64,000 bases of DNA, taken from NCBI GenBank assembly GCA_958299035.1, contig CATQJL010000001.1, forward strand, positions 46,067,870 through 46,131,869, written 5' to 3'. This DNA comes from Cylicocyclus nassatus (taxonomy: Eukaryota; Nematoda; Chromadorea; Rhabditida; Strongylidae). Numbering within the stretch: the stretch's first letter is position 1; the number at the start of each line of letters is the position of its first letter. The notes beneath the pieces are model-generated. The model saw nothing but the letters and a program-made list of their open reading frames with translations, had not been told where the DNA came from and made no database searches. A program made the translations under genes and the position numbers. Of the stretch, positions 1 to 11,665 are shown piece by piece.

Positions 1-180
1 AACTCTTCCAATAGAGATTGCCCCACGCAGATTTCCGTTGTTGCCTAACTAATGAGGCTCTCCGTGTAACGACTAGTTCAGCTGACCTTATTCATCGTGA
101 GAATCCGAGCTTTTTTGCAATCACGTGCCAGTATTCTTGCAAATATACCCTCCCCCCTCGGTGTTGATTTTTCATTTCAG

Positions 181-295
181 GCAAAATGTGCTGCCACTGC
201 AAAATCTAATTTCATGTGAAGACAAACAAGAATCTTATGAACTTATATCTCTGGAAAGTACAAGCTGCTGCTCCGAACGCAAACTGCAGGCATAA
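181..295 (+). CDS. Terminal exon of a gene that begins upstream of the window
   Basis: A strong acceptor (pyrimidine-rich tract ending TTTCAG) closes at 180. One nucleotide later an open frame runs 37 codons to a TAA at 293-295 (tail ending SCCSERKLQA). A canonical AATAAA starts at the very next base. Acceptor, open frame, stop and poly(A) signal in this order are what the last exon of a plus-strand gene looks like. The exon starts with one base of a split codon, so at least one earlier exon must lie before it; none is evident in the first 180 bases. The peptide is polar, cysteine-containing and not recognised. A chance open frame remains possible because it is short. Confidence 0.42.
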
Positions 296-301
296 AATAA
301 A
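296..301 (+). terminator. AATAAA poly(A) signal abutting the stop codon
   Basis: AATAAA begins on the base after the TAA stop of the exon at 181-295, so the 3' UTR would be only a few tens of bases. Very short 3' UTRs are common in nematodes. Confidence 0.45.
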
Positions 302-1778
302 AGATAGAAGATTGTGCGTGTTTAGTTCGGCTTTTCTTTCAAAAAGCTGTAGATAATTATAACCAAGTGGTGCTATGAAATTTGGAAGAAGGTAGTAAGC
401 AAGGATTAGGTGTAAGGAGGAAAACGAGGGGAAATTGTCGAGGAACGGAGAGAACTTATTTGGAGTTTTATGCATAAAGCTTGAGCAAATATTTATTGCA
501 ATTGCAGGGATTTAATGCAAAACAACAAAAATTTTGTCATGCAGAAGTTCCTCCCCTCCCCTGCCATTGTCAGAAGAAAAATATAGGATTGTCCCCTTTT
601 AGAGTATATGTAGTGTGTTTTGCACAAAATGCAGCAAATGGACCCTGTCTGTCAACAAGTAAGGTAACATTTCTGTTTGAATAAGCCTGCAAAGCCTCGT
701 TTCTACAGTGATTTGCTTTTGTATTCTGCCTTCGTAAGACAAGAAGAAACACAAGAGTAGAAATGATTGACATCTCCATTTCCTTTCTATCCTTTCTATG
801 AAAGATTTTAAATCCTAAAAAAGAGATGTCATTGACTTAAACTCCAGAAAATTGAATGTCCTTTTCAAAAGGTAATGATATTGAGATGAATAGTCGTCAT
901 TTTCGCAAGCACCAGTTATATTCCCAGAAAGATTAAGTTCTTAAAAGCATTTACTTCACTGACCATATACAAAGGGTTCATCATGGAGGGGGTTCAGCAA
1001 AATCTTGACTGAACAGTACATAAGTTATACTGCATTCACTTAAGTTAAGTGAAAGTGCTCGATTCGAAAATTCATTTCTTCTCTCACTCCGTCAAAACAT
1101 TCAGGTTAGAGGATAATTTTCTTCATCTTCGGACCATAGGTAACTCCGCACGCATGAAGAGAACAAATTTCGAGAATTTTCGAGTTTTCTACATGTTTTT
1201 TCCTTATCGTATCAAGGGCACTAAGGAGTTGGCGCCGAAATCGGATCCACAATGCCAACTGTATTTTTGGGAATTCAAAGAAGAGAAGAAGCACAATGAC
1301 AGGCAGAGAAAAAATTTGTAGAGAGATTTTCGTGATTATGACCACCGTGAAACTTGCTGGCTCTGTGTGCATTTGCGACATCTTGGTCATGCTGGTGAGT
1401 AGACCCTCTCACCTTTTAGGTTTAAAGCAAATTTGAGCAACAGGCTTGTGAGTTTTTTACATACAAAAAGAAAGGCGTAACTATTAGCCAGCTTAGTTCG
1501 TAGCAGGGATAATTTTCAAAAAAAAAACAACGGAAATTACCGCATTCCAATGACTGGCATTGCAATAGCGTTTGGTTAATTGAAGCTTCGGAAAAGCTCT
1601 AAAAGACATTCTGCGGTGCGTCTTGTGAATTAATACCACATTTATGTACGAACATATCTAGGAAAATGAATGGCCAGACACTGCGTCAAATATGTTCGCA
1701 AAACCAAGCTTTAGCGTAAGCAAGATGGAAATGGTAATGCTTTTTGCCAATTTTCGCCAAAAGAGTCGCCTCTAACAG
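302..1778. other. Stretch without a gene I can support
   Basis: Mostly AT-rich sequence with short frames. Two segments have exon-like borders: about 1115-1140 (acceptor ATTCAG, donor gtaact) and about 1321-1393 (acceptor TTTGTAG, donor gtgagt). Their phases do not join into one frame, so I do not call a gene. They could be upstream exons of the frame at 1779-2139. Confidence 0.3.
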
Positions 1779-2139
1779 CACCATTAAGCTTTTGGAACCT
1801 TCTCCCTCTTTAGCTTCGGTTGCTAAGAGCATTGAAGAAGCATCCAATTTGTCAGTAGACGGCAGACAGCTTCAAAGAGTACATGGAACTTCCGGGATGG
1901 TTTTTATGACTGAGGTAAAAGTAAGCCCTTCTAACTTCCCACAGCCAAAGTTCGAAATTCGACAAGAAGCCAGAAAACGAACAGCGATGCTCTTTGATGT
2001 TTGCTTGAGAAAAGCAGAGATAGAGGAAAAACTTTCGCGGAATATACCAGAGCGGCTATTCCGAGATTTACGCTTAAAGTGTGTTCAACTGCGACATCTG
2101 TTTGAGCACTCGACGGGCACTCGAAAAAGCGCTCGGTAA
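1779..2139 (+). CDS. Probable last exon of an unidentified protein
   Basis: After an acceptor (TCTAACAG) the frame stays open about 119 codons and ends at TAA 2137-2139. The peptide has two parts: a serine-rich stretch, then a charged, helix-prone region containing PKFEIRQEARKRTAMLFDVC and further on EEKLSRNIPERLFRDLRL. Its composition looks like real coding sequence. A donor-like gtaatt overlaps the stop; its use, with a 39-nt intron to 2174, would add only about ten residues before another stop at about 2203. The apparent gtaaaa...ccacag at about 1917-1946 is 30 nt, too short for an intron, so I read through it. I do not recognise the family, and upstream exons are unresolved. Confidence 0.35.
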
Positions 2140-4871
2140 TTTCTACCAACAACATTTCCTGTTCTTCGGAACAGGGCTGAGGGTATGGGTCCCATGCAGT
2201 GCTGAAAATTTCGGAAACAAAAAAGATGAAAATTTCTGAGATACATGCTATTGCCCTAGCATTTACAAGAATTTAAAGTCTCGTCCTGGATGCTACTCTT
2301 CTCAAAAGAATTGAGATTTGGAAGCCTAAATAAGCGAAAAGAAGGCATAGAGTCTAGCAAAAAAGCTTGCGTTTACAGCGCTTGACATCATTTCATAGAT
2401 TTTGTTATTTTTTGCTGGATCTAGTAAAGTAGAATTTTTTTGCTTAAGCTAGAGAAACCTGTGGTACATATGGCAGCTGGTGAAAACCAGTGAAGTGATA
2501 GAATGGAACTGGATAGTTGCAAACATTTTCATCCTCCCTTACATAACATCAACAGAATTAGTTTTATGAGGGCTGAACCAGCTGAGCCCAAACTTTCCTT
2601 CTATCAACTGAATTAGGCAATTCTTAGCGAAATGCCCCTGAGGTCTCTAGCTCCTTCATATTTTCACAACCTTTAGTTGGAAGATATGAAGTTAACTTGA
2701 TGGCTCACTACTTCGCGAGGAAAGGTCGATATGTACAGAAGGAAACAACAACGCTAATTTAAGGATTACGAATACCTTTATCTATCAAAGACGTTGCTTT
2801 GTAATAAAGGATATTCTTAGCAACACAGACTTAGCGAGGCTTGCATTCTATTTTGATTGACATTATATTTCATCTGCAGAACAACAATTCAGCTCAAGAT
2901 TACTGCAACTACCAGAGATCCATCTGTATAGCGCCATTGTTCGTAGAAAAGCATCAACAATATCACTGTTTTAGCTCACCACAAACATTTTTCTTTGGCA
3001 TTTATCAAAAATATCAGCTAAGCACCTACAAGATACCTAGAAGTAGAGATTATTTTCGCACAACTTTCACTATAGAGGAGATTATGCAGATGAATTTATG
3101 TGGACCAACTGATCGCACAAAAATGATGCCTTCGTTACGTTCGGATTATTCGAAATTATCTTGGAACAAGACGATTTGATGAACTATAAACAACGCCACG
3201 AATGTCGAAAGAAGAATTTTCGACTTCGGATAAACATTTCGGAAAAGATATTTTTTTAGACAGGAAATAAAAAGTAAGAACTACACAAGATTAAAAGACG
3301 TATAATTCGAGAACAAGCTTGAAAAAACCTTAAAAGAACTAATTTGAGCATCCTCTCTTTCACAACAACAGGCGACACTCACATCGGATCTCCATCGAAA
3401 GGGACTTTCGCTCTTTGGATTCATACATGTAACTGCTCACATTCACGCATTTAGAACTTTTATCGGTAATCTCGCTTTCGCAAATTGTCGTAAGAAGGCA
3501 AAGACCAGACTGTAAATGAGTATATGAAGTAATAAGTGGTCAGTGGGTGGCGTTCTTCGAAGGACTCATTGTTCAAAGTGCATTGTACTAGCTACTTCAT
3601 GGTGTGTATACAAGTGACGCTGTCTGATTCGTTGTATTGTGGCTAATGAGGAGAGCTAGGTACTCAAAATATGTCAATCGCGGTTGCGATTCCTTTAAAT
3701 TTTTATGGTAAGGGGGGATCCGTGTTGATAATCTTCTTCAGAAGATCTTCGTGTCTGAGATACAAGATGAACAAGAAAAACACAGTAATCAATCGGGATT
3801 GCTCGAAATGTTGCGTGTTGAGGTGTTTAAGATAAACACATCTATGTGGGAACTAGAATTCTAAAAATTGGAAGTCTATATGTTACTAATACATATTAGT
3901 TATGGTATTAACATAAACAACGCTTATCCTCGAACACCTTTTTGAGATTCTAATTTTCAGAAAGTTGTGCTACACTGAATTCTACTACACATATTGTTCG
4001 AAAACGTAATGCTCAAAATTAATTTTTTATCTCTTAGATGAATCTTTCTCCTTTTATCTTCGTTTTGTTTTACTGATATTAGGTTGGCTAAAATAATTTC
4101 GATCGGTTTTGCGGCTCCTACAGTTGCTGCAAACAATTTTTTGTCTAGTATATTTAATACCTCTGGAAAGGGCACTTCAATGAGAATTCGAACATAAAAC
4201 TGTTGTGTTAGAATTAATTTTGCAATGAAAGAAACCTACGAAGGAGTGACCAAATTTTCTCATTGTGCGCAAATATGAGAAAATTTGTTTTTTTTTCGGT
4301 CAAAGAATTTTGAAGTTTCAAATCACGATCTTCATTGATAGTCGTTAAGTAGGAAAAACTCGTTTGTATCTAAGTAAAATTTCATGCCAAAACGAAATTA
4401 TTTTTCAGCCAACCTGACATTTTTAAACTTTGAAGCTTCCTTCAAAACTACTGGCACATACAGAGGAAGCCGCACTGCCAATGTAGCTCTTGTCCCCGAA
4501 ACCATATGGTTTAAAAACACATATAAAAATAATCAAACCTTGTTTTCCTGTTATTTTTTACTATTGTAAAATCTGAGCTATTAGCGATCGAAAATAGATC
4601 CACAATTGCACCTTCGCTGTTTTACAAGGATACAATGTGCCAAGTCTCGAAACAGCTATTTGTAACATATAAGTAAGCTGCACATCGAAAAATTGTAGTC
4701 ATCTATATCAAAGCTTTTGTTCATGCACTAGATAGGTTTTTTTACTTATATCTAGCTAAAACTCTACTTTTGTTAAGTTGCTTGAGATGTTCGTTTTCAA
4801 ACTAATGATGTCATCTGAAGAATACATTGACTATTACATCAGAAAATCGTCGTGATTAAACTATTTTATAG
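2140..4871. other. Mostly non-coding stretch with one exon-like segment
   Basis: Nothing recognisable over most of the interval. A segment at about 4410-4508 has a strong TTTTTCAG acceptor, an open frame (ANLTFLNFEASFKTTGTYRG and onward) and a gtttaa donor. Its end phase does not match the exon at 4872, so an intermediate exon would be needed to join them. An open frame at 2841-3179 has no convincing borders. Confidence 0.3.
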
Positions 4872-5734
4872 TCCATGACAACTGCATCATTCACTCAGTT
4901 CGTGCGTACGATGGAGGGCCAGTATCAGGTGTGTTGGTGATTGTTTTGATAAAACATAACCTTTTGCCGGAACTGACCACATATTTGTGACTTTAAAACA
5001 GAAAAAGAGCAAAATATGGACTCAGCTCTTGAAATTTTATTTGTTTCTGTACATCTTAGGTGTCCTTGAGCCATGCTCTGGCTAAGGAATCGTCTGAAGA
5101 TAACATTTCACGAATGTTACCGTTGAAAGATCCGATTATCATACTGAACAAAAAGGAGGTTGGAAACTACAATCCGAATATGAAGGAAAAGGCAAGTAGT
5201 TTCCAGCCTTTATTAGTTTCCTTTCAGAGTTACCAATAAAAAAATTCAAGAGATTTGCGAGCGCAATGATTGCATAAACTATAAAGAAACTTTTTGTGCA
5301 ATCAAGGAGGAACTAGTCAATTACCATTAATATTAGAGCACAGTTAAGCAATTGAGCACCACCTGCAAGAAAGCACAGCATCATTGAAACATAGGAAAAC
5401 CGAACATACATTTCATTAAAAGTGTTTCCCCATGGATACCGGGTGCCAACTCGCGTGGAATAAAAATTAATTTTTTGCCACTCAATCCAAAACAGGGCCA
5501 AGCACGAGGTGGCATTTGAAAATTTTGAAAACGAATTCTTCCTTGATATTGCAGAAGAAGAGATACCTTTTGTGCTGTTTGTAAGTACGGCTACTGTACT
5601 GCAGCGAATGGTGAGTGAATGGAAATAAGAAAAGAAAAGGAAAATTGAAAATAAAAGCAACACGTGAAAAGAAAGGCGGTTTCAAATGTGGTCACTGGCC
5701 ATAGCAAAGCAGAGGAAACGAAATCTGGGACGAA
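4872..5734 (+). CDS. Chain of phase-compatible exons, protein not identified
   Basis: Four consecutive segments have acceptors, donors and matching phases: 4872-4928, 5060-5191, 5503-5580 and 5713-5734. The first three are whole numbers of codons (19, 44 and 26). Spliced, they read through DNISRMLPLKDPIIILNKKE, then HEVAFENFENEFFLDIAEEE, an acidic stretch. The donor at 5191 is gcaagt (a GC donor). An alternative is termination through a short exon at 5228-5239 (S-Y-Q-stop), whose TAA overlaps an AATAAA at 5235-5240. That would give two possible 3' ends. The chain could be the 5' part of the amnionless gene that begins to be recognisable at 11666, because LPLKDPIII resembles a short motif in that family's N-terminal region, but this is speculative. 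Confidence 0.35.
5235..5240 (+). terminator. Possible AATAAA overlapping a short-isoform stop
   Basis: AATAAA overlaps the TAA at 5237-5239 that would end the exon chain if the acceptor at 5227 is used after the GC donor at 5191. Confidence 0.25.
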
Positions 5735-6332
5735 GTGAGTACTCATAAGCATAGTTTGAAAGGAGGAATAGATATATGGAGAAAATTTTGAAAATTATGA
5801 GAGGAATGGTGAAAGTTATTGATTTTGTTGGGGCGCAACCTTAGCGTGCTCCCAGGTGCTCCCGGGAGCAAGCTGAATTGAGAAAACGCTCGCAACTCTT
5901 CTCATTCACATATTTTTTCATAATTCTTCATACTCTGCTTTCTGTCGTCGTCGCGAAGGTACACACCAAATTCAGTGCTCAATATTGCTTAACGGTTGTA
6001 AACCACAAAACGACATCCAGCGTGTGAAAGCACCACCTCTGCTGAGCCCTGATCCAAAACCCTCACGAGCTTCAGCTGGTAGTCCAATAGTTTTTTTGGC
6101 TGTAAAAGCAAAAGATTTGAGCATAAGAACTGGATTTTGGACCTATGCGAATTATTGTACTTTGCTGGAAATGATTTGGAAAACTGCAATGGTTTTGCAT
6201 AAGTTTAGAAGTTCTCTGGAACATAACGACAGCTCAGTAAGAAACATACTAGGAAGGCTGCTTAACCCGTGTTTACCGTTTCGCGTTTTTTTTCAAACTT
6301 TTTCGCTCAGAGCAAGCCTTTGACAATAACAT

Positions 6333-8070
6333 ACAGTACCAACACTGCCGCCTTGAAATCCTACGATATAAGCGCAATGTCGCGCCGAAAATGCCGCATC
6401 GCGATAGCTTGCTTGAACTTCAATCAATCGGATTCTAGTTTAAATATTTGGAATCAGCGCCTTCTGAACCATCTGAAAGTGTATTTAAAAATTTGCAGAT
6501 TTCGTAATCAAAGATCTTTTTTTGAGACCTCCGGCGAAATAAACGCATCGCCGCGTTGGTATCGCCGCAACCGCCATAACTCTCTTCAGCTTGAATCTTA
6601 CAGATTCTAATTTAGATATTTGGAATCGCCGTCTCCTGAGGTACCTGAATAAGCTTTTAAAAATTGTGAAGCCTTGCTTTCAAGCTTTTTTGGCTCTATG
6701 CCAGCGGCGGTCTAAACGCAATGTCGCGCAGAAAGTGCCGACTAGTGTAATGTAACTCGGTTCAAAGTCCTTTAATCAAAATTTCGATTGAGTATTTGAA
6801 ACCGGCACCTTTTCGTTCACTCATGAGTTCACTTAGACTTTGCTTTTTCTCTTGTCTTGGCTCTGTTTTGAATTATCAACGGCGATACAAACGGCATATC
6901 GCGTTGCTTACTTCTCACCATCAAATGTTGCCGGGAACTTGTAATTTGACAGATTTTGTGCAAATTTTCCATTTTTCAAACTGAAGTTAGCGAAGTCAAT
7001 CTATGGTTTACCGAACAAAGTAGTCAGTATTCGGATGACAGCAAACTGATTGAATCATATCTGCCATCTACAGGTTCCTGAAGTACCCAGTAACTTAGGC
7101 AATTTTCCAAAATTCGCGGAACTTGAAAATTTGGAAATTTTTTCAAGTACACTTTCAAATAGTTCAGAAATGATTTCATTCCAAATTGGAATAAATTCTA
7201 TCAAGGTGTTAAGGTCTTTGTATCCATCTCACTTTCGATTTATGTCATCAAATTGGTAAGATTTTGAAGAAAAATCGATACTGTGGGGTCATCGGGCTCA
7301 AGCCGGAGCCAGCCTGGATAATTAGGGCACTATGAGGGACCAAAAAAATCTGGAAAACAGAATTTGGGATTTTGCAGACTACTGAAACATTCTCGAGTAG
7401 CTTAGAGCTTACTGGTTCCAAATATCCAATTCAAAATTTGATACGAAAAACGAGAAGAAAACTACACCAATCCGGCTTTTTCAACGCGACATGCCGTTTG
7501 TATCGCCGTTGATAATTCAAAAAAGAGCCAAGACAAGAGAAAAAGCAAAGTCTAAGTGAACTCATGAGTGAACGAAAAGGTGCCGGTTTCAAATACTCAA
7601 TCGAAATTTTGATTAAAGGACTTTGAACCAAGTTACACTAGTCGGCACTTTCTGCGCGACACTGCGTTTAGACCGCCGCTGGCATAGAGCCAAAAAAGCT
7701 TGAAAGCAAGACTTCACAATTTTTAAAAGCTTATCCAGGTAGCTTAGGAGACGGCGATTCCAAATATCTAAATTAGAATCTGTAAGATTCAAGCTGAAGA
7801 GAGTTATGGCGGTGCGGCGATACCAACGCGGCGATGCGTTTATTTCGCCGGAGGTCTCAAAAAAAGATCTTTGATTACGAGATCTTTTTTTGAGACCTCC
7901 GGCGGTGAAAATTTTTAAATACACTTTCAGATGGTTCAGAAGGCGCTGATTCCAAATATTTAAACTCGAATCCGATTGATTAAAGTTCAAGCAAGCTATC
8001 GCGATGCGGCACTTTCGGCGCGACATTGCGCTCATATCGTAGGATCTCAAGGCGGCAGTGTTGGTACTGT
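6333..8070. repeat. Foldback element with arms of about 575-590 bp
   Basis: The sequence from 6333 to about 6906 returns in inverse complement from about 7482 to 8070, with high but not perfect identity. The spacer is about 575 bp. Outer ends read ACAGTACCAACACTGCC and its complement. Within each arm, a sub-block around 'atatttggaatc' recurs two or three times, so the arms were built from smaller repeats. Matching open frames on opposite strands (about 113 codons on + and 155 on -) are mirror images of the same DNA and are not evidence of a gene. No transposase is visible. Confidence 0.85.
7846..7905. repeat. Secondary hairpin inside the right foldback arm
   Basis: Cgccggaggtctc...aaagatct and its inverse complement face each other across a loop of about 9 nt. 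The left arm carries only one copy of this block. The right arm therefore gained a local inverted duplication after the arms formed. Confidence 0.7.
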
Positions 8071-9049
8071 AGCTTTGCAATGAACGTATTAGATTCTGTA
8101 ACTAGCCAGTTTCTCAAACAATGGATTGGTTTTCAAAATAGTTTGGACTGTATGTAAGAATGTTGGTCCTTGGCTGTAGCTCCACGTAATAATACTAAGA
8201 AAACACAGCGGCCACATTACTTCTGGTGCATATTCAAACATTTATTGTCGTAAAAATGTTCAAATTGTAGCGCTCACCTCTTCTCATTTTGGTCAAACAT
8301 ACTATGGAAGATATTGAATAGGATAATGACAAACAAGTACTGTGAGTGTTCTCAAGAGCAGCTTCTCTTCCTCTTTCCAGCAAATAATTGTTCAAACAAT
8401 ACCCATAATGTCGAACCTGTCCTTTTGCCTTTGTAACTTCAGCTAGTATTTGACTCTTTCATTTCTTTTTTTTGAAGCCAATTACGGCATTTTTTCAGTG
8501 CAATTTTAGATCTGTTCCAACTAGCCTTTCTAGGCGCTTCAAAACGATTTTTTGGAAGCCCACAACTTCAAAAAATGCTTAGATTAAAAATGCATCAAAC
8601 CCTACAACTTTTGACATTCAAAGAGTTCAAAACCCAATTTTTATCGAACCTTGATCCAAGTAATCAAGCGTTGCCGTGTTGAAATATCATGATTTTAGAT
8701 TTCTGGACACAGTCATGCGCAGAGAGGCGAATTTTTTGAATTACTTCTGCGATTAGATTTGAGTGGAGGTCATGACCAGAGTCGAGCAAGAGGTGTGGCA
8801 AACGATTGCTAGATACGACGCTCTCCTCCTAAATGCTGTCTCAATAAGGCCTAAACTAGTGAAAACCCAAGATAGGCATAACACATAGGTCCTACCAAGC
8901 AAATGAGTGATATTTATCATTAACATGTCAAATAGCCCCTGTGGACCAAATTTGAGCGAATTCTGAAGCCTGCAAATACTAGGCCACCCAATGAAATGGA
9001 CATTTTCGAACATGACTAATATTGTTTCAGAAAATTAGCTACACTCTTG

Positions 9050-9790
9050 CACTCAGTAGAAAGCACTACTCTTTTTTTGTCCACTTCAGAAATCCCTCTT
9101 CAAAAAATCGCCGAACTTTGAATTTGAAGCAAGCCAAAATCTCGTTTGTCTCATTTTTGCTTTCAATATCTCGCACCAGAAAGAGCCAACCAGATTCAAA
9201 TCACTTCCTTGAAGCCTAAGATTACTTGAACTACCGAATATATGTATTCCTCGCGCCTCTTCTCGCGATTCATGCAGTAGAGCGGACTCAGCATGTTACC
9301 GTAACTCAATATTTCGTTTTTTCCATTTACATAGGAAAAATTTGCATAGGTAAGGAAAAACGACCATATCTTTCTCTAAAGGGAACAATTTTGAATGTTC
9401 TAATGTAAAGAGAAGAAGATTTGCCAACAGCAAAGATATTGAAAACACATATATTTGAGTGCTTTGAAGGTAAGTTAATGGGGTGTGTTACAAATCCTAA
9501 AAAGGTGCGGCAGCCACAGCTTTTTAGGGGGTGTGACACACCCCATCACCTTACCTTCATAAACATTTCTAGCGAGTATTCATACGATATATAGCATAAA
9601 CCTTTTAGATTCCATGGGAGTAAATTGAGCCGGATTCGTCTTCTGTGCTCTGAATAATAGTTGGTGAAACCCAGCCATCAAAGCGAGAAATGGGAGAAAC
9701 GACATTTTGGCTTGCTTCTGATTCCACAGTGTGTCGATTTTTTGGAGCGTGGTTTCCGAGTTGGGCAAAGAAGGAGTAGAGTTTTTTGTT
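9050..9790. repeat. Degenerate inverted-repeat pair
   Basis: A block at about 9090-9200 (around GAAGCAAGCCAAAATCTCGT) is present in inverse complement at about 9605-9760 with moderate divergence. It looks like an old foldback or MITE. The hairpin at 9467-9560 lies in its spacer. Confidence 0.5.
9467..9560. repeat. Short hairpin element
   Basis: GAAGGTAAGTTAATGGGGTG pairs with CACCCCATCACCTTACCTTC, and further inside TCCTAAAAAG pairs with CTTTTTAGGG. This is an imperfect palindrome of about 94 bp with a short central loop. Confidence 0.65.
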
Positions 9791-9980
9791 GAGCGCAAAA
9801 AAGAGGTAGCTAGTTCACTTCTGAAACAAAGTCAATCGCGTTCGAAAATGGCCATCCACTTGAGGGGCTCAGTATCTGGAAACTTCAAAATCCGCTCAAA
9901 CTTGGTTCACAGGGGGTCATTTGACGTGCCGATTGTGGATATATTACTCTTAATGCTTGGTAGAGCTTTTTATTGAGCTA

Positions 9981-10438
9981 ACAAGGGAAGGATACCAACA
10001 TTAGTCGGCGATTGAAGATGAGATGTAAATCATTAGACAAGTTTTGAACGCTGATTCCAAATCTGCTTTCCTTTTTTGCGGAATAAGTTTTCGAAAGAAG
10101 TTGTGGGCGTTCAAATGGAATTTGTCAAGAAGGTGGCCTAAAATTGGCGAAAAGCTGCACAAAAACACCGGAAAGTGGAAAATTATTTTTGTATCGAATA
10201 TATTGTTTGCAAGGAAGGAACAAAGCCGGTGGAGATCGCATAGGTGTTGTTTTAGAGCTTTTCGCTGATTTTAAGCCACTCAATTCTTGGCAAATATGGA
10301 CATTCAAACGCTCATAGCTTCTTTCGGAAACTTATTCCACAAAAAAGGAAAGCAGATTTGGAATTAGCGTTCAAAGGCGCATCTAATGATATACATCACA
10401 TCTTCAATTGCCAACTAACGCTGGTATCCTTCCCTTGT
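9981..10438. repeat. Inverted-repeat element, family A, copy 1
   Basis: Termini ACAAGGGAAGGATACC and its exact complement at the right end. Just inside are GCTGATTCCAAATCTGCTTT on the left and the complement on the right. About 458 bp with no coding capacity. The same inner motif recurs at 11145, 12821, 39124, 56449 and 59262. Confidence 0.7.
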
Positions 10439-11144
10439 AAGGCAAGTATACGATTACAAGTTAATACCTCATGTCCTTGTATTTCGCATACTGAAATAAT
10501 TCGCCAAACTGTTACGAATAACATGTATCGCTACTATCGGTACTCGACTACGACACCTTTTGACTTTTCAATACGACCCCCCCCCCCTCCCCCCTCCCGC
10601 CCTAGGTGTAGCGTGCCATACCCCACGCTTGACCCTGCTCATGACTGCTGAAAGAGATTAACAACGCGTCGACCGCTCAGAGCATTTGTCTGTCAACATC
10701 TCCTCTGATTTAAGGATAGGTATAAAAAAAGGTGTAAGGTTCTCATTAATTTGAGTCACCCCAGTAGAAGTGCCCATGACTTTTTTCACTCCATCAGACC
10801 TTCCTAATCACTTTTAATCACAGTGAAATGTAGTTATATAAAAAAATGACCACTCTCTTTGTGGGCGTTTAAGTGATCAAAAATTGGTTAAAAAATCACT
10901 TTGTTGTTTAATTGGTGTTGGTTCATGCTTATGATTGATGATGCCTATCGCAGTCTGCCAAATCATGTGCTAAGAAGCAAAAGCCTACCAAGTGCATCAT
11001 TCATGAGATACCATAGCTTTTAGCTTTTATTGTTGGAAATACCAGGAAGGTATATAATAAATATACAAAAATAAAAGTCTAAAGCTCCCAATGGATATTC
11101 CTTGCATGGTGCAGTAAGTGGAGATTAGAGGCTGGCTTACACAC
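10439..11144. other. Intergenic stretch
   Basis: Contains a C-rich run (about 10569-10600) and a short phrase (about 10601-10635, CGTGCCATACCCCACGCTTG) that recurs in inverse complement near 49382-49410. No exon of the downstream amnionless gene could be recognised here. Confidence 0.4.
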
Positions 11145-11603
11145 ATAGGAAGGATACTTGGTGACCGTGGCCTGTCGAGATGAAAAGTAAACATCAAAAT
11201 CCTGAAGCGCCAATTCCAAATCTGCTTTCGGTATATGCCGTGCGCTCTTCCGAAACCTACATGTGAACATCAGTTGCCTCCAAAATTTGCACTACTTGAG
11301 AGAGCATTCACCAATATCGTTAGAATGTTCACTTACTCACTACAAAAGAGTGTTTAAATAAAAGCTTTACGTTAAAATCGGAGAAACTGTCTCCGAGATA
11401 TCAGTATGAAGAAAAGCCTGAATACTAACGATTTGTCTGCCGAGATCTCGAAGAATTGATATGGAAAAGTCTATGATTTTTTTCAGAGAATCGCACCGTA
11501 GAAATGAATTTGAATTTGAAATCAGCGTTTCAAGGCGTATTTACCGGTTTATCTACCATCTCGCCGCAAAAGGCCACAATCACCAAGTGTCCTTTCTTTG
11601 TTA
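11145..11603. repeat. Inverted-repeat element, family A, copy 2 (diverged)
   Basis: Ends read AGGAAGGATACTTGGTGACC and, inverted at the right, a diverged complement. Inner motif CCAATTCCAAATCTGCTTTC on the left is matched by AATTTGAAATCAGCG on the right. It sits just upstream of the first recognisable amnionless exon, probably inside an intron. Confidence 0.55.
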
Positions 11604-11665
11604 GAATAGAGCAGCGAAAAACATTTTCTCAGTGGGAATACCTATGTAGAGGTTCTTATCCTTAG

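Noticed and set aside
1917..1946. Apparent 30-nt intron (gtaaaa to ccacag)
   Set aside because: Too short for a spliceosomal intron, and reading through keeps the frame open.
6269..8080. Matching proteins on opposite strands at 6269-6610 (+) and 7613-8080 (-)
   Set aside because: They are translations of the two arms of one inverted repeat.
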